A stretch of DNA of 60,590 nucleotides from Arenimonas sp. SCN 70-307 (GCF_001724815.1 NZ_MEDO01000026.1:1-60590); one strand, 5' to 3'; counted from the first letter of the stretch, positions 29,198-38,040 are shown. Notes: a model not told the origin generated them from the sequence alone. Numbers and translations: made by a program.

Positions 29198-30139
29198 ATG
29201 CGCGAGCTCTACCCCGAGATCGAACCCTTCGACAGCGGTTTCCTGCCGGTCGACGGACGCCACCGCCTCTACTACGAGCAGTGCGGCAACCCGGACGGCA
29301 AGCCGGTGGTGATGCTGCACGGCGGCCCGGGCGGCGGCTGCGGGGCGCGCATGCGCCGCTTCCACGACCCGAAGGCCTACCGGATCATCCTGTTCGACCA
29401 GCGCGGCGCCGGCCGCTCGACACCGCACGCCGACCTGGTGGACAACACCACCTGGGACCTGGTCGCCGACATCGAGAAGCTGCGCCGGCACCTGGGCATC
29501 GAGCGCTGGCAGGTGTTCGGCGGCAGCTGGGGTTCGACGCTGGCGCTGGCCTACGCGCAGGCGCACCCGGGGCAGGTGAGCGAGCTGGTGCTGCGCGGGA
29601 TCTTCATGCTGCGCCGCTGGGAGCTGGAGTGGTTCTACCAGGAGGGGGCCTCGCGGCTGTTCCCGGACGCCTGGCAGCACTTCCTCGAGCCGATCCCGCT
29701 GGTCGAGCGCCACGACCTGATGAGCGCCTACCACCGGCGCCTGACCTCGGAGCACGAGGCCACGCGCCTGGCGGCGGCGCGCGCCTGGTCGGTGTGGGAG
29801 GCGGCGACGAGCTTCCTGCGCCAGGACCCGGACTTCATGCACAGCCACGAGGACCCGGCCTTCGCCCTGGCCTTCGCGCGCATCGAGTGCCACTACTTCG
29901 TCAACGGCGGCTTCTTCGACGTCGACGACCAGCTGCTGCGCGACGCGCACCGCCTCAAGGGCATCCCGGGCGTGATCGCCCATGGCCGCTACGACGTGGT
30001 CTGCCCGCTGCAGAACGCCTGGGACCTCAAGCAGGCCTGGCCCGAGGCGAAGCTGGAGATCGGCCCCACCTCCGGCCACTCCGCCTTCGAACCCGAACTC
30101 GTCGACATCCTCGTCCGCGCCACCGACGGCTTCCGCTGA
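29198..30139 (+). CDS. pip: Prolyl iminopeptidase
   Basis: Serine peptidase of the alpha/beta-hydrolase fold (family S33) that removes N-terminal proline. The 313 residues have the oxyanion motif HGGPGGGC, the nucleophile elbow GGSWGS, the WELEWFYQEGASRLFPDAW cap segment, the acid residue in HGRYDVVCP and the catalytic His in SGHSAFEP. A TAGAAT promoter-like element lies at 29164-29169. It ends at the nested repeat element that separates it from the convergent NUDIX gene. Confidence 0.96.
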   Translation: MRELYPEIEPFDSGFLPVDGRHRLYYEQCGNPDGKPVVMLHGGPGGGCGARMRRFHDPKAYRIILFDQRGAGRSTPHADLVDNTTWDLVADIEKLRRHLGIERWQVFGGSWGSTLALAYAQAHPGQVSELVLRGIFMLRRWELEWFYQEGASRLFPDAWQHFLEPIPLVERHDLMSAYHRRLTSEHEATRLAAARAWSVWEAATSFLRQDPDFMHSHEDPAFALAFARIECHYFVNGGFFDVDDQLLRDAHRLKGIPGVIAHGRYDVVCPLQNAWDLKQAWPEAKLEIGPTSGHSAFEPELVDILVRATDGFR

Positions 30140-30172
30140 CCCACGCGCTCCTGCCTGACCCTGCGTGGCCGC

Positions 30173-30577
30173 GTAGGAGCGCCTTCAGGCGCGAATCTCT
30201 TGCTTTCGGGCTTGTTCTCGCCGGGATCGTTCCCGGCGAAGGTCCGCCGTACGCGCAGAGGTTTGCCGGGGACGCCGTGAATACGTCCATGTAGGCTTTT
30301 CGAAAACGTCCATGTTTTCGAAACCCCGGCAACGCGAAGGTTCTGGGCCGGGGGATCGATTTCAGGGTCGCCAGCCCGGCCCTGATACCTCGCAGGGTCG
30401 TCGCACGAGACGTCCCCAGGCCGGACCGTCGGAGACAGGGATGTCGACGACGAGCCTACATGGACGTACTTGCGGCGTGTCCGGCCTGGGGACGTCTCGT
30501 GCGGCGGCCCGTTGCAGGGAGCGATCCCGGCGCCCAAGATCCAAAGGCAAGAGATTCGCGCCTGAAGGCGCTCCTAC
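30173..30577. repeat. 405-bp nested inverted-repeat (REP/MITE-like) element
   Basis: This fills most of the 457-base gap between convergent pip and NUDIX. The ends are a perfect 31-bp inverted repeat (30173-30203 / 30547-30577) that continues imperfectly inward to about 30234 and 30516, with a local hairpin at 30219-30238. Inside are a 33-bp element at 30265-30297 with an inverted copy at 30453-30485 (28 of 33 identical), a 10-bp hairpin at 30298-30323 and a perfect 24-bp inverted repeat at 30403-30426 / 30479-30502. No protein is evident. The arms resemble repetitive extragenic palindromes of Xanthomonads. No target-site duplication was found. Confidence 0.8.
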
Positions 30578-30596
30578 CGGGGCAGGAGCGCGAGGG

Positions 30597-31133
30597 TCAG
30601 GCGGGGGTGCCGTCGGGGTTGCGGTCGAGGAGCCAGAGGCCGGCCCAGAGCTTGGGGTCCATGGCGTAGCCGGCGGCCATTTTCGCGGCCAGCCAGCGCG
30701 GGGCGTCGGCGACCGGCACTTCGTGGACGGTGATGTCCTCGGTTTCGTCGCCGCCGCCGGCGTGCACGCGGGTCAGGCCGCGGGCGCGCACGAAGGCCAC
30801 CTGCTCGTTGCTCATGCCCGAACTCGACGGCCCCACCATCAGCACCTTCACTTCGGAAGCAAGCCAGCCCGTTTCCTCGAGCAGCTCGCGGCGCGCGGCC
30901 TCTTCCATCGTGTCGTTGGCGTCGAGGTCACCGACCAGGCCGGCCGGCATCTCGATCGTGTTCGCGCCCATCGGGATGCGGTACTGCTCGACGAACAGCA
31001 GCTTCTGCTCCGGCGTCACCGCGACCACGATCACCGCGCTGCCGGCGTTGGTCCGCTCGGCATATTCCCAGTGCCCGCGCCGGACCAGCCGCAGGTACTC
31101 GCCTTCGCACATCAGTTCTTTTTCGTCGGCCAT
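30597..31133 (-). CDS. NUDIX hydrolase (ADP-ribose pyrophosphatase-like)
   Basis: A 178-residue hydrolase of nucleoside-diphosphate-linked compounds. The NUDIX box is complete at GDLDANDTMEEAARRELLEETGW, preceded by the ADP-ribose-pyrophosphatase-type lead-in FVEQYRIPMGANTIEMPAGL. A proline-free PSSSGMSNEQV follows the box. NudE or NudF subclass cannot be separated by eye. Cytoplasmic, and a single gene with its own start 32 bases from the nuclease gene. Confidence 0.9.
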   Translation of the reverse strand: MADEKELMCEGEYLRLVRRGHWEYAERTNAGSAVIVVAVTPEQKLLFVEQYRIPMGANTIEMPAGLVGDLDANDTMEEAARRELLEETGWLASEVKVLMVGPSSSGMSNEQVAFVRARGLTRVHAGGGDETEDITVHEVPVADAPRWLAAKMAAGYAMDPKLWAGLWLLDRNPDGTPA

Positions 31134-31165
31134 GCGCGAATCCTAGCCCGGCCGCCGGGCGCGCG

Positions 31166-32047
31166 TCAGGCCGACTGCAGGCGGCGGCGGGTGAGCGGCC
31201 CGAAGCGCAGCTGCTCGCACAGCGCCTCGAGCGCGGCCGCGTCGGGCGCGCGGCGTTCGGCCAGGCCGAGGTCGTCGGGCAGGGGCGCGCCGGTGTCGAT
31301 GGTGGCCAGCCGGCGCGAAAGCAGGGCGATCTCGCGATGCTCGCGCAGGCGGGCGGCGTGCTGGGCGCTGCCACGCAGGCGCAGGTAGGGCACCTCGTCG
31401 AGGCGCTCGTAGATGTCGTCCAGGGCGCCGAAGTGGCCCAGCAGCGTGGCGGCGGTCTTGGGGCCGATGCCCGGCACCCCGGGGATGTTGTCGATGGCGT
31501 CGCCGGTCAGGCCCAGGTAGTCGGCGATCTGGTGTGCATGCACGCCGTAGCGGGCCTTGACGCCGTCGGCGCCCCAGCGCTCGTTGCGGGCGTAGTCCCA
31601 CTGCTCGTCGCCCTCGCGCAGCAGCTGCGAGAGGTCCTTGTCGGCCGAGATCACCAGCCCGGCATGGCCGGCCCCGCGCACCCGCGCCAGCGTGGCGCCG
31701 ATGAGGTCGTCGGCTTCGTAGCGGCCGTCGGCCAGCACCGCCAGGCCCAGGGCCCGGCACAGGGCCTGGCAGTGTCCGAACTGGCGCTTGAGCTCTTCGG
31801 GCGCGGGATCGCGGTTGGCCTTGTAGGCCGGGTAGAGCTCGTTGCGGAAGTTCGAGTCGAGCGATTCGTCGAAGGCCACAGCGATGCGCGCGGGCTTCTG
31901 CCTCTCGAGCAGGTCGAGCAGGAAGCGCGCGAAGCCCTGCACCGCGTTCACCGGCCAGCCGTCGGCGTCCTGGAACTCGTCGGGCAGGGAGTGCCAGGCC
32001 CGGAAGATGTACAGGCTGGCGTCGACCAGGTGGACCGGGCCGCTCAC
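31166..32047 (-). CDS. 5'-3' exonuclease / flap endonuclease-like protein
   Basis: A 293-residue FEN-family nuclease related to the 5' nuclease domain of DNA polymerase I and to Xni. Metal-binding acids appear in HLVDASLYIFRAWHS, FDESLDSNFRNELYPAYKANR, YEADDLIGATLAR and SADKDLSQLL. A helix-hairpin-helix (DAIDNIPGVPGIGPKTAATLLG) follows. The start is GTG and overlaps the nitroreductase stop by 4 bp (GTGA). The family is clear; a role in Okazaki-fragment or repair flaps is inferred. Confidence 0.9.
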   Translation of the reverse strand: MSGPVHLVDASLYIFRAWHSLPDEFQDADGWPVNAVQGFARFLLDLLERQKPARIAVAFDESLDSNFRNELYPAYKANRDPAPEELKRQFGHCQALCRALGLAVLADGRYEADDLIGATLARVRGAGHAGLVISADKDLSQLLREGDEQWDYARNERWGADGVKARYGVHAHQIADYLGLTGDAIDNIPGVPGIGPKTAATLLGHFGALDDIYERLDEVPYLRLRGSAQHAARLREHREIALLSRRLATIDTGAPLPDDLGLAERRAPDAAALEALCEQLRFGPLTRRRLQSA

Positions 32048-32610
32048 GGCGTCCACTCGGACAGCAGCGCCGCCGGGTCGGGGCGCTGGCGCTCGGGTGC
32101 CGCCTCGGCCGGGGTGCCGATGTGGATGAAGCCCAGCACCGACTCGTTGTCGGCCAAGCCCAGATGCCGGCAGACCACCGGGTCGTAGGCGGCCCAGCCG
32201 GTGAGCCACTGGGCGCCGAAGCCCAGCGCCTGCGCCGCCTGCAGCAGCGCGAAGCAGACCGCGCCGCCCGACAGCAGCTGCTCGGACACCGGCACCTTGT
32301 GGCCTGGCGTCGTGTGGGCGATGACGGTGATGATCAGGGGCGCGTGAAGGAAACGCTGGCGGTCCTTCTCGACCCCCGACTCGGCGGCGGACGGGTCGCG
32401 CTCCCGGCTGCGCCTGGCCAGCGCTTCGCCCAGGGCCTGCCGCGCATCGCCACGGATGGCCAGGAAGCGCCAGGGCGCCAGCTTGCCGTGGTCGGGCACG
32501 CGCACGGCTTCGGCCAGCATGGCCTGCAGCTGGGCGGCGTCGGGGCCGGGCTCGCCCAGCAGTCGGGAGGGAACGGAGCGGCGCTGCCGCAGGAATCGCA
32601 GGTCGTTCAT
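32044..32610 (-). CDS. Nitroreductase family protein (YdjA-like)
   Basis: A 188-residue FMN-dependent oxidoreductase of the small nitroreductase group. It starts with the FMN phosphate contact RQRRSVPSRLL, followed by AVRVPDHGKLAPWRFLAI and, later, QAAQALGFGAQWLTGWAAYDP and FIHIGTP. These match E. coli YdjA in length and motif order. Substrate unknown. It is followed by the flap endonuclease gene with a 4-bp overlap and diverges from the DUF1631 gene. Confidence 0.9.
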   Translation of the reverse strand: MNDLRFLRQRRSVPSRLLGEPGPDAAQLQAMLAEAVRVPDHGKLAPWRFLAIRGDARQALGEALARRSRERDPSAAESGVEKDRQRFLHAPLIITVIAHTTPGHKVPVSEQLLSGGAVCFALLQAAQALGFGAQWLTGWAAYDPVVCRHLGLADNESVLGFIHIGTPAEAAPERQRPDPAALLSEWTP

Positions 32611-32742
32611 CCCCGCAAGCCTACCATCCGTCCGGCACGGCCCCCCTGCGCGAATTCTGAGGAAGGGGTCACAGTTATCTGTGGCACGATTGCCGACAAT
32701 CCTCCCCAAAGCGCGTAACCCCCCGGCGTGCCGAGGTATCCA

Positions 32743-35025
32743 ATGAGCGACCCCCGCAATCCAGGCCCCGATCGTCCCGCCCCGCCGCCGGTGCGCGACC
32801 TCGTGGCCGGCATGCGCCGGCGCAGCACCGAGCACCTGCAGGCCGTGCTGGCCCGCGTGTTCGCCCGTGCAGACGACTGGCTGTTCGACCTGGCCAAGAA
32901 GGACGGCGTGCCCGACGGCTCGCCCTATCTGTTCGCCATGCGCGCGCTGCGCACCTCGCGCGCGCCCATCGAGCGCGGCTTCCGCGAGTACCTCGACAAG
33001 GCCTTCGGTGGGCTCGAGTCGCGCGCCGCGCCGGCGCCGGCTTCCGGGGCCGCCGAGTCCGGTGGCCTCGAGCTGAGCCTGCTGCCGGAGTCCGAACTCG
33101 AGCAGCAGCTGGCCACCAACCTCACCGCCGAGGCCATCACCCGCATCCACGGCCACCAGCTCGACGAGCTGGCCGGCCGCCTGGCCCGCATGGCCGGCGT
33201 GGCCAAGCTCGAGCCCGACGCCAATCCGCTCAGCGCGCTGTCGCTGGCCGGCGCCATCGGCGCCGCGCACCAGGGCGTGGAGCTGCCCGACGACGTGCGC
33301 ATGGTGCTGTTCAAGTACTACGAGCGCGAGCTGATCCACGACCTGCGCGACCTGCTCACCGACCTCAACGGCCGCCTCGAGGCCGCCGGCTTCCGCGCCG
33401 ACGTGGCCGCCAAGCCGGCGCCGCGCCAGGCCGCCCCCGCCCCGGACATGGTCGCGCCGCCGACGGCCGACGGTTATGCCCCGGCCGCGTCCGCCTACCA
33501 CCCCTCGGGAGAATCCGGCGGCGACGGCGGTGGCGCGGGTGGTGGCGCCGAAGATCGCGCGGTGTTCGAAGCCCTGCGCCAGCTGCTGCACGCCTGGCGC
33601 CCGGCCCAGCAGGTCGGCGGCGCCGCCGGTGGCCGCCAGACCGGGCGCGGTGGCCAGCGCCCGCTGCAGTCGAACGAAATGATGTCGCTGCTCTCGCTGA
33701 TGCAGTCGAACGTGCCTGATTCGGTGAACGAGGCGCTCGACCGCCCCGAGGTGTCGCTGGCGGCGCTGCTCAAGAACGAGCTGCTGCGCGGCGCCAGCCG
33801 CATCGGCCTGCCGCCCGAGCAGGTCAGCATCAGCCAGGACGACGAGGACGCGGTCGACCTGGTGGGCATGCTGTTCGACGTGATGTTCGACGAGCGCGAC
33901 TTCGAACAGTCCGCCCGCACCATGATTTCCCGCCTGGTGGTGCCGTTCGTGAAGGCCGCGGTGATGGACCGTCGCCTGTTCCTCTACAAGACCCACCCGG
34001 CGCGGCGCCTGCTCAACTCGCTGGCCGAGGCCGTCGAAGGCAACCGCGGCGAAGGCCCGCAGGAGCGCGAGCTGCTGCAGAAGGCCGAGAGCACCGTCGA
34101 TCGCCTGATCGCCGAGTTCAACGAAGACCTCGCCATCTTCGAGACGCTCGAGCAGGAGCTGCGCCAGTTCCTCGAGCAGCACCGCCGTCGCGTCGAGCTG
34201 GCCGAGCGCCGCGCCGCCGAGGCCCAGCGCGGCCAGGAGCGCCTCGAACAGGCCCGCGACCTCGCCAGGCTCGAGCTCGAGCAGCGCACCCGCGGCCTCG
34301 ACCCGACGCCGGCCATGCGCGATTTCCTCGAGCGCTGCTGGACCCACCATCTTTCGATGATCGCCCTGCGCGAAGGCCCGGAGAGCGGCTCGTGGCAGAC
34401 CGCGCTGCGGGTGGCCGACCGCCTGCTGGCGCTGCTGCCCAAGGACGGCGACCCGGTGGAATCGATCGAGCCGGGCCTCAAGGCCCTGCGCGAGCCGCTG
34501 GAAGCCGTGCTTGCCAGCTCCGGCATCATCGGCGAGGCCGCGTCGGACACCATCCGCGGCCTGGGCGAGAGCCTCGAGCGCCGCGCCCGCGGCCAGGCCC
34601 AGGCCCCGGTGGCCGCGCCGGCCGTCGACGCGGAAGACGACAAGGTGGTGCAGCTGCCCGACCGCCGCTCGCCGATGCAGGCGGCCCTGGCCGACCTCAA
34701 GCCGCGCCTGGAAGTGGTCGACGGCAAGAAGAAGCTCGACGTCAGCGACAGCGACGTCGAGCAGATGCGCCAGCTCAAGGTCGGCACCTGGATCCACATC
34801 GCCGGCGAGGATGGCAAGCACCATCCGGTCAAGCTCTCGTGGGTCAGCCCGATTTCCTCGCGCCTGATGTTCGTCAACCGCCGCGGCGTGCGCGTGCTGG
34901 TGGCCTCGGTCGAGGAGCTGGCGGCCATGAAGCAGGAAGGCAACCTGCTGGTGCGCGAGCAGGAGCAGGTCTTCGACCAGGTCCTGCACCGCGTGATGGG
35001 CAAGCTGCGCGAAGACCTGGGCTGA
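32743..35025 (+). CDS. DUF1631-domain protein
   Basis: A 760-residue cytoplasmic protein typical of Xanthomonads and some other proteobacteria, of unknown function. The N-terminal part is helical (RDLVAGMRRRSTEHLQ, LSLLPESELEQQLA, YYERELIHDLRDLL). A low-complexity Gly/Ala region (about 250-310) follows. The central conserved block includes PAQQVGGAAGGRQ, VDLVGMLFDVMFDERDFEQSARTMISRLVVPFVKAAVMD and FLYKTHPARRLLNSLAEAVEGN. A charged coiled coil (about 450-515) and a C-terminal beta-rich domain (680-740: VGTWIHIAGEDGKHHPVKLSWVS) end it. The ATG at 32743 has GAGG upstream. Confidence 0.88.
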   Translation: MSDPRNPGPDRPAPPPVRDLVAGMRRRSTEHLQAVLARVFARADDWLFDLAKKDGVPDGSPYLFAMRALRTSRAPIERGFREYLDKAFGGLESRAAPAPASGAAESGGLELSLLPESELEQQLATNLTAEAITRIHGHQLDELAGRLARMAGVAKLEPDANPLSALSLAGAIGAAHQGVELPDDVRMVLFKYYERELIHDLRDLLTDLNGRLEAAGFRADVAAKPAPRQAAPAPDMVAPPTADGYAPAASAYHPSGESGGDGGGAGGGAEDRAVFEALRQLLHAWRPAQQVGGAAGGRQTGRGGQRPLQSNEMMSLLSLMQSNVPDSVNEALDRPEVSLAALLKNELLRGASRIGLPPEQVSISQDDEDAVDLVGMLFDVMFDERDFEQSARTMISRLVVPFVKAAVMDRRLFLYKTHPARRLLNSLAEAVEGNRGEGPQERELLQKAESTVDRLIAEFNEDLAIFETLEQELRQFLEQHRRRVELAERRAAEAQRGQERLEQARDLARLELEQRTRGLDPTPAMRDFLERCWTHHLSMIALREGPESGSWQTALRVADRLLALLPKDGDPVESIEPGLKALREPLEAVLASSGIIGEAASDTIRGLGESLERRARGQAQAPVAAPAVDAEDDKVVQLPDRRSPMQAALADLKPRLEVVDGKKKLDVSDSDVEQMRQLKVGTWIHIAGEDGKHHPVKLSWVSPISSRLMFVNRRGVRVLVASVEELAAMKQEGNLLVREQEQVFDQVLHRVMGKLREDLG

Positions 35026-35091
35026 GGCCCCTGCCGCGGCCGCGGCGCTTTACGGTAGCATCCCCGGCATACCTGCTGGGGAGTGGCGTGC

Positions 35092-36189
35092 ATGGCGGCC
35101 TGCATCGTTTGCATCCGTGAGACCTCGCCGGGCGAGCGGCGCGTGGCGCTGACGCCCGAAACGGCGAAAAAACTCGCCGGCCTCGGTGCACGGGTGTTGC
35201 TCGAGCGCGGCGCCGGCGCCAGCGCCTTCTTCCCCGACGAGGCCTATGCCGGCGTCGAGTTCACCGACGACGCGGACGCGGCGCTGGCCCAGGCCGACGT
35301 GCTGGCCTGCGTGCAGCCGCCCTCGAACGATCGGCTTCGCAAGCTCAAGCCCGGCGCCGTCGTCATCGGCCTGCTGGCCCCGCACGCCGACCCGGCGCGG
35401 GTGCAGGCCTTCGTCGACGGCCGGCTCACTGCCTTCCCGCTGGAGAAGCTGCCGCGCACCACGCGTGCGCAGGCCATGGACGTGCTCAGCTCGCAGGCCG
35501 GCATGGCCGGCTACAAGGCGGTGCTGCTGGCCGCGCAGCTGGCGCCGCGCTATTTCCCCATGCTCACCACCGCCGCCGGCACCATCCGCCCCTCGAAGGT
35601 GCTGGTGGTCGGCGCCGGCGTCGCCGGCCTGCAGGCCATCGCCACCGCGCGCCGGCTGGGCGCGCAGGTCGAGGGCTTCGACGTGCGCCCGGAAACGCGC
35701 GAGCAGATCGAATCACTCGGCGGCAAGTTCCTCGACCTCGGCGTCAGCGCCGCGGGCGAGGGCGGTTATGCGCGCGAGCTCAGCGCCGAGGAGCGCGCCG
35801 AGCAGCAGCGGCGCCTGGGCGAGCACCTGCGTGGCGTGGACGTTGTGGTCACCACCGCGGCCGTGCCGGGACGGCCGGCGCCGCGCATCCTCACCGCCGC
35901 GATGGTCTCTGGCATGAAGCCGGGCAGCGTGGTGGTGGACCTGGCCGCCGAAACCGGCGGCAACTGCGAGCTCACGCGCCCGGGTGAAACGCACGAGCAG
36001 GGTGGCGTCACCTTCGCCGGCCCGCTCGGCCTGGCCAGCCAGGGTGCGCTGCACGCCAGCGAGATGTACGCGCGCAACGTGTTCAACTTCCTGGCGCTGT
36101 CGGTCAGGGACGGCGCGCTGGCGCTGGACTGGGACGACGAACTGATCGCCCGCACCTGCCTGGCCCACGACGGCCAGCGCCGCGACTGA
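35092..36189 (+). CDS. pntAA: NAD(P) transhydrogenase subunit alpha part 1 (PntAA)
   Basis: Soluble NAD(H)-binding domain I of the proton-translocating transhydrogenase, which makes NADPH from NADH at the inner membrane. The 365 residues have the AlaDH/PNT opening ETSPGERRVALTPETAKKLAGLGA, the conserved AQAMDVLSSQAGMAGYKAVL, the Rossmann motif VLVVGAGVAGLQAIATA and MKPGSVVVDLAAETGGN. The ATG at 35092 fits the GGGGAG site. Its partners pntAB and pntB lie 1.56 kb downstream on the same strand, separated by a three-gene antisense operon. Its stop abuts the convergent DUF3106 stop. Confidence 0.95.
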   Translation: MAACIVCIRETSPGERRVALTPETAKKLAGLGARVLLERGAGASAFFPDEAYAGVEFTDDADAALAQADVLACVQPPSNDRLRKLKPGAVVIGLLAPHADPARVQAFVDGRLTAFPLEKLPRTTRAQAMDVLSSQAGMAGYKAVLLAAQLAPRYFPMLTTAAGTIRPSKVLVVGAGVAGLQAIATARRLGAQVEGFDVRPETREQIESLGGKFLDLGVSAAGEGGYARELSAEERAEQQRRLGEHLRGVDVVVTTAAVPGRPAPRILTAAMVSGMKPGSVVVDLAAETGGNCELTRPGETHEQGGVTFAGPLGLASQGALHASEMYARNVFNFLALSVRDGALALDWDDELIARTCLAHDGQRRD

Positions 36190-36726
36190 TCAATCGGCCT
36201 CGGCGCCGGCCTGCGCCGGCTGCGGCACCAGGCCGGGGCCGCCGGCCTCGAGCCAGGCGCGGCGTTGCTCGGGGCTGAGCGCCCGCCACTTCGCGAACAA
36301 CTCCCGGCGTTCGGCTTCGGGCAGCGCGCGCATGGCGCGCATCGACTCGCGCATGGTCTCGCGCAGCTCCGGCGGCAGGTCGCGGTAATTGCGCATGCCC
36401 TCGCGGATGCGCTCGCGCTGCTCGGGCGTCATCGCCTCCCAGCGCGCGCGCCGCTCGGCGCGCTCGAGCGCCATCACCCGCTGCGAGGCGGGCAGGGTGT
36501 CCCAGCGCTCGCGCAGGCGCTCGACGGATTTTTGCTGCGCCGGCGTGAGCTGGTCCCAGGTCGGCACGCTGACGCCCTCGGGCACCACCACCGGGCCGTG
36601 CGCGGGCGCGCCGTGGTGGCGACCACCGCGGTCGCCGTGGTCGCCGCGCCGGTCCTGGCCGGCGTGGGCCAGCGCCGGCAGCGCAAGCAGCAGGCACAGG
36701 GCCAGGGCGAGCCGCCTCGCGTTCAT
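36190..36726 (-). CDS. DUF3106-domain secreted protein
   Basis: A 178-residue exported protein with signal peptide (ending LAHA-GQD), a His/Asp/Gly-rich region (about 24-48) and then a helical repeat-like region rich in Glu, Arg and Met: LTPAQQKSVERLRERWDTLP, MTPEQRERIREGMRNYRDLPPELRE and LSPEQRRAWLE. DUF3106 proteins of this kind accompany sigma factors in Xanthomonads and may be periplasmic sensors similar in style to CpxP/heavy-metal sensors; that role is inferred. It overlaps the DUF3619 gene by ATGA and is the last gene of the sigma operon. Confidence 0.85.
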   Translation of the reverse strand: MNARRLALALCLLLALPALAHAGQDRRGDHGDRGGRHHGAPAHGPVVVPEGVSVPTWDQLTPAQQKSVERLRERWDTLPASQRVMALERAERRARWEAMTPEQRERIREGMRNYRDLPPELRETMRESMRAMRALPEAERRELFAKWRALSPEQRRAWLEAGGPGLVPQPAQAGAEAD

Positions 36727-37067
36727 CGCGGGCCTCCCGGCGCCGCCACCGGCGCCTCGGCCAGCCAGGCGTAAAGCTCGGCGTCCTCGGCAACCACCAA
36801 TGCGTCGATGTCCTCGACCGCCAGCGCCTCCGGCGCGGCCGTCGACGGCCCGGGGCCGGCGGGCAGCCACCAGGCCAGGCCCAGGGCCAGCACCGCGGCG
36901 GCGAAGGCCCCGGCGGGCACGCCCCAGGCCGGGCGTTTCGCGGCGCGGCCCTGCAGCGCGGCCTCGCGGGCGCGGCGCAGGCGGAAGGCCATGCCCTGGT
37001 CGAGTCGTTCGCTGGCGCGTTCGAACAGCGCGCGCGGCGTGTCGTGGTCGTTGTCGGGGCGGCTCAT
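36723..37067 (-). CDS. DUF3619-domain protein, possible anti-sigma factor
   Basis: A 114-residue protein with a basic cytoplasmic N-terminal half (LFERASERLDQGMAFRLRRAREAAL), one membrane helix (about 49-68) and an acidic periplasmic tail (EDIDALVVAEDAELYAWLAE). This single-pass topology and its position between a sigma factor and an exported DUF3106 protein suggest an anti-sigma role, which is inference. ATGA overlaps join it to both neighbours. Confidence 0.8.
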   Translation of the reverse strand: MSRPDNDHDTPRALFERASERLDQGMAFRLRRAREAALQGRAAKRPAWGVPAGAFAAAVLALGLAWWLPAGPGPSTAAPEALAVEDIDALVVAEDAELYAWLAEAPVAAPGGPR

Positions 37068-37612
37068 CGCCAGTCCTCCAGGTGTTTGCGCAGGGCGGCC
37101 ATCGCCCGCGACAGGTGGGTTTTCACGGAACCTTCCGAGCAGCCCATCGCAGCCGCCGTGGAGGCCACGTCGAGGCCCTGCAGCTCGCGCAGCAGGTAGG
37201 CCTCGCGCTGGCGGCGGGGCAGCGCGCGCACGGCGCGGCCCAGGGCCAGCCAGGCGGCGCCGTCGGCATGCCGGCGGGCGGGGTCTTCGTTGGGGTCGGG
37301 CAGCATCTCCAGCGGATCCTCGCGCGCGTCCTCGGCCCGGCCCAGCACCGCCATCACCCGGCGGCGCACGGCGTTGCGGCGGTGCCGGTCGGTGAGCTGG
37401 CGGCGCAGGATCGACCAGAACAGCGGCGGCCATTCCGAGGCCGGCCGGTCGCGGTAGCCGACCAGGCGGATCATCGCCTCCTGCACCACGTCGAGCGCGT
37501 CCTCCCGGTGCCCCAGCGCCAGCTCGGCCACGCGCAAGCCGCGGCGCTCCACCGAGGCCAGGAAGGCCTCGAGGCTGGCGGGCGCGGCGTCGGGGGCGGC
37601 GTCGAAGGGCAT
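37064..37612 (-). CDS. RNA polymerase sigma factor (ECF-type)
   Basis: A 182-residue sigma factor with region 2 (LGHREDALDVVQEAMIRLVGY, WSILRRQLTDRHRR) and region 4 (LPRRQREAYLLRELQGLDVASTAAAMGCSEGSVKTHLSRAMAALRKHL), lacking regions 1 and 3 as in ECF factors. Start ATG 37612; an adjacent GTG at 37615 is possible. It heads the operon with DUF3619 and DUF3106. A possible self-regulated promoter is marked at 37647-37672. The operon lies antisense between pntAA and pntAB. Confidence 0.9.
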   Translation of the reverse strand: MPFDAAPDAAPASLEAFLASVERRGLRVAELALGHREDALDVVQEAMIRLVGYRDRPASEWPPLFWSILRRQLTDRHRRNAVRRRVMAVLGRAEDAREDPLEMLPDPNEDPARRHADGAAWLALGRAVRALPRRQREAYLLRELQGLDVASTAAAMGCSEGSVKTHLSRAMAALRKHLEDWR

Positions 37613-37646
37613 CACGGGCGGGCGGCGGGGCCGGTCATGACGGTTT

Positions 37647-37672
37647 ATAACGCATCGCCCCGCCGGGGGTTG
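37647..37672 (-). promoter_or_regulatory. Possible ECF-type promoter of the sigma operon
   Basis: On the minus strand CAACC (37672-37668) and CGTTAT (37652-37647) are separated by 15 bases, similar to -35/-10 pairs used by ECF factors, and lie 35 bases upstream of the sigma gene. Motif level only. Confidence 0.3.
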
Positions 37673-37750
37673 ACCGCCGCGGGCGGCCACTGGCCGGCAT
37701 TCAAGCTGCGGTTATGATGCCGGCAAGGCGCTATCGCCCGGGGAGGGGAC

Positions 37751-38040
37751 ATGGACGGCTTCGTCGCGCTCTACATCTTCATGCTGGCGGCTTTCACCGG
37801 CTACGAGATCATCGGCCGGGTGCCGGTGATCCTGCACACGCCGCTGATGTCGGGTTCGAACTTCGTGCACGGCATCGTGCTGGTGGGCGCGATGGTGGTG
37901 CTGGGCCATGCCGACACGACGGCGGAAAAAGTGGTGGGCTTCCTGGCGGTGCTGATGGGCGCGGGCAACGCCGCCGGCGGCTACGTGGTCACCGAGCGCA
38001 TGCTCGAGATGTTCAAGTCGAGCAAGAAGGGGGGCGGCGC

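Noticed and set aside
30173..30577. CRISPR array
   Set aside because: Repeats are inverted rather than direct, few in number and without regular spacers; no cas genes are present.
30312..31388. Plus-strand open frame of 358 codons beginning in the nested repeat
   Set aside because: It runs through palindromes and then antisense to the NUDIX and nuclease genes; no motif or ribosome site.
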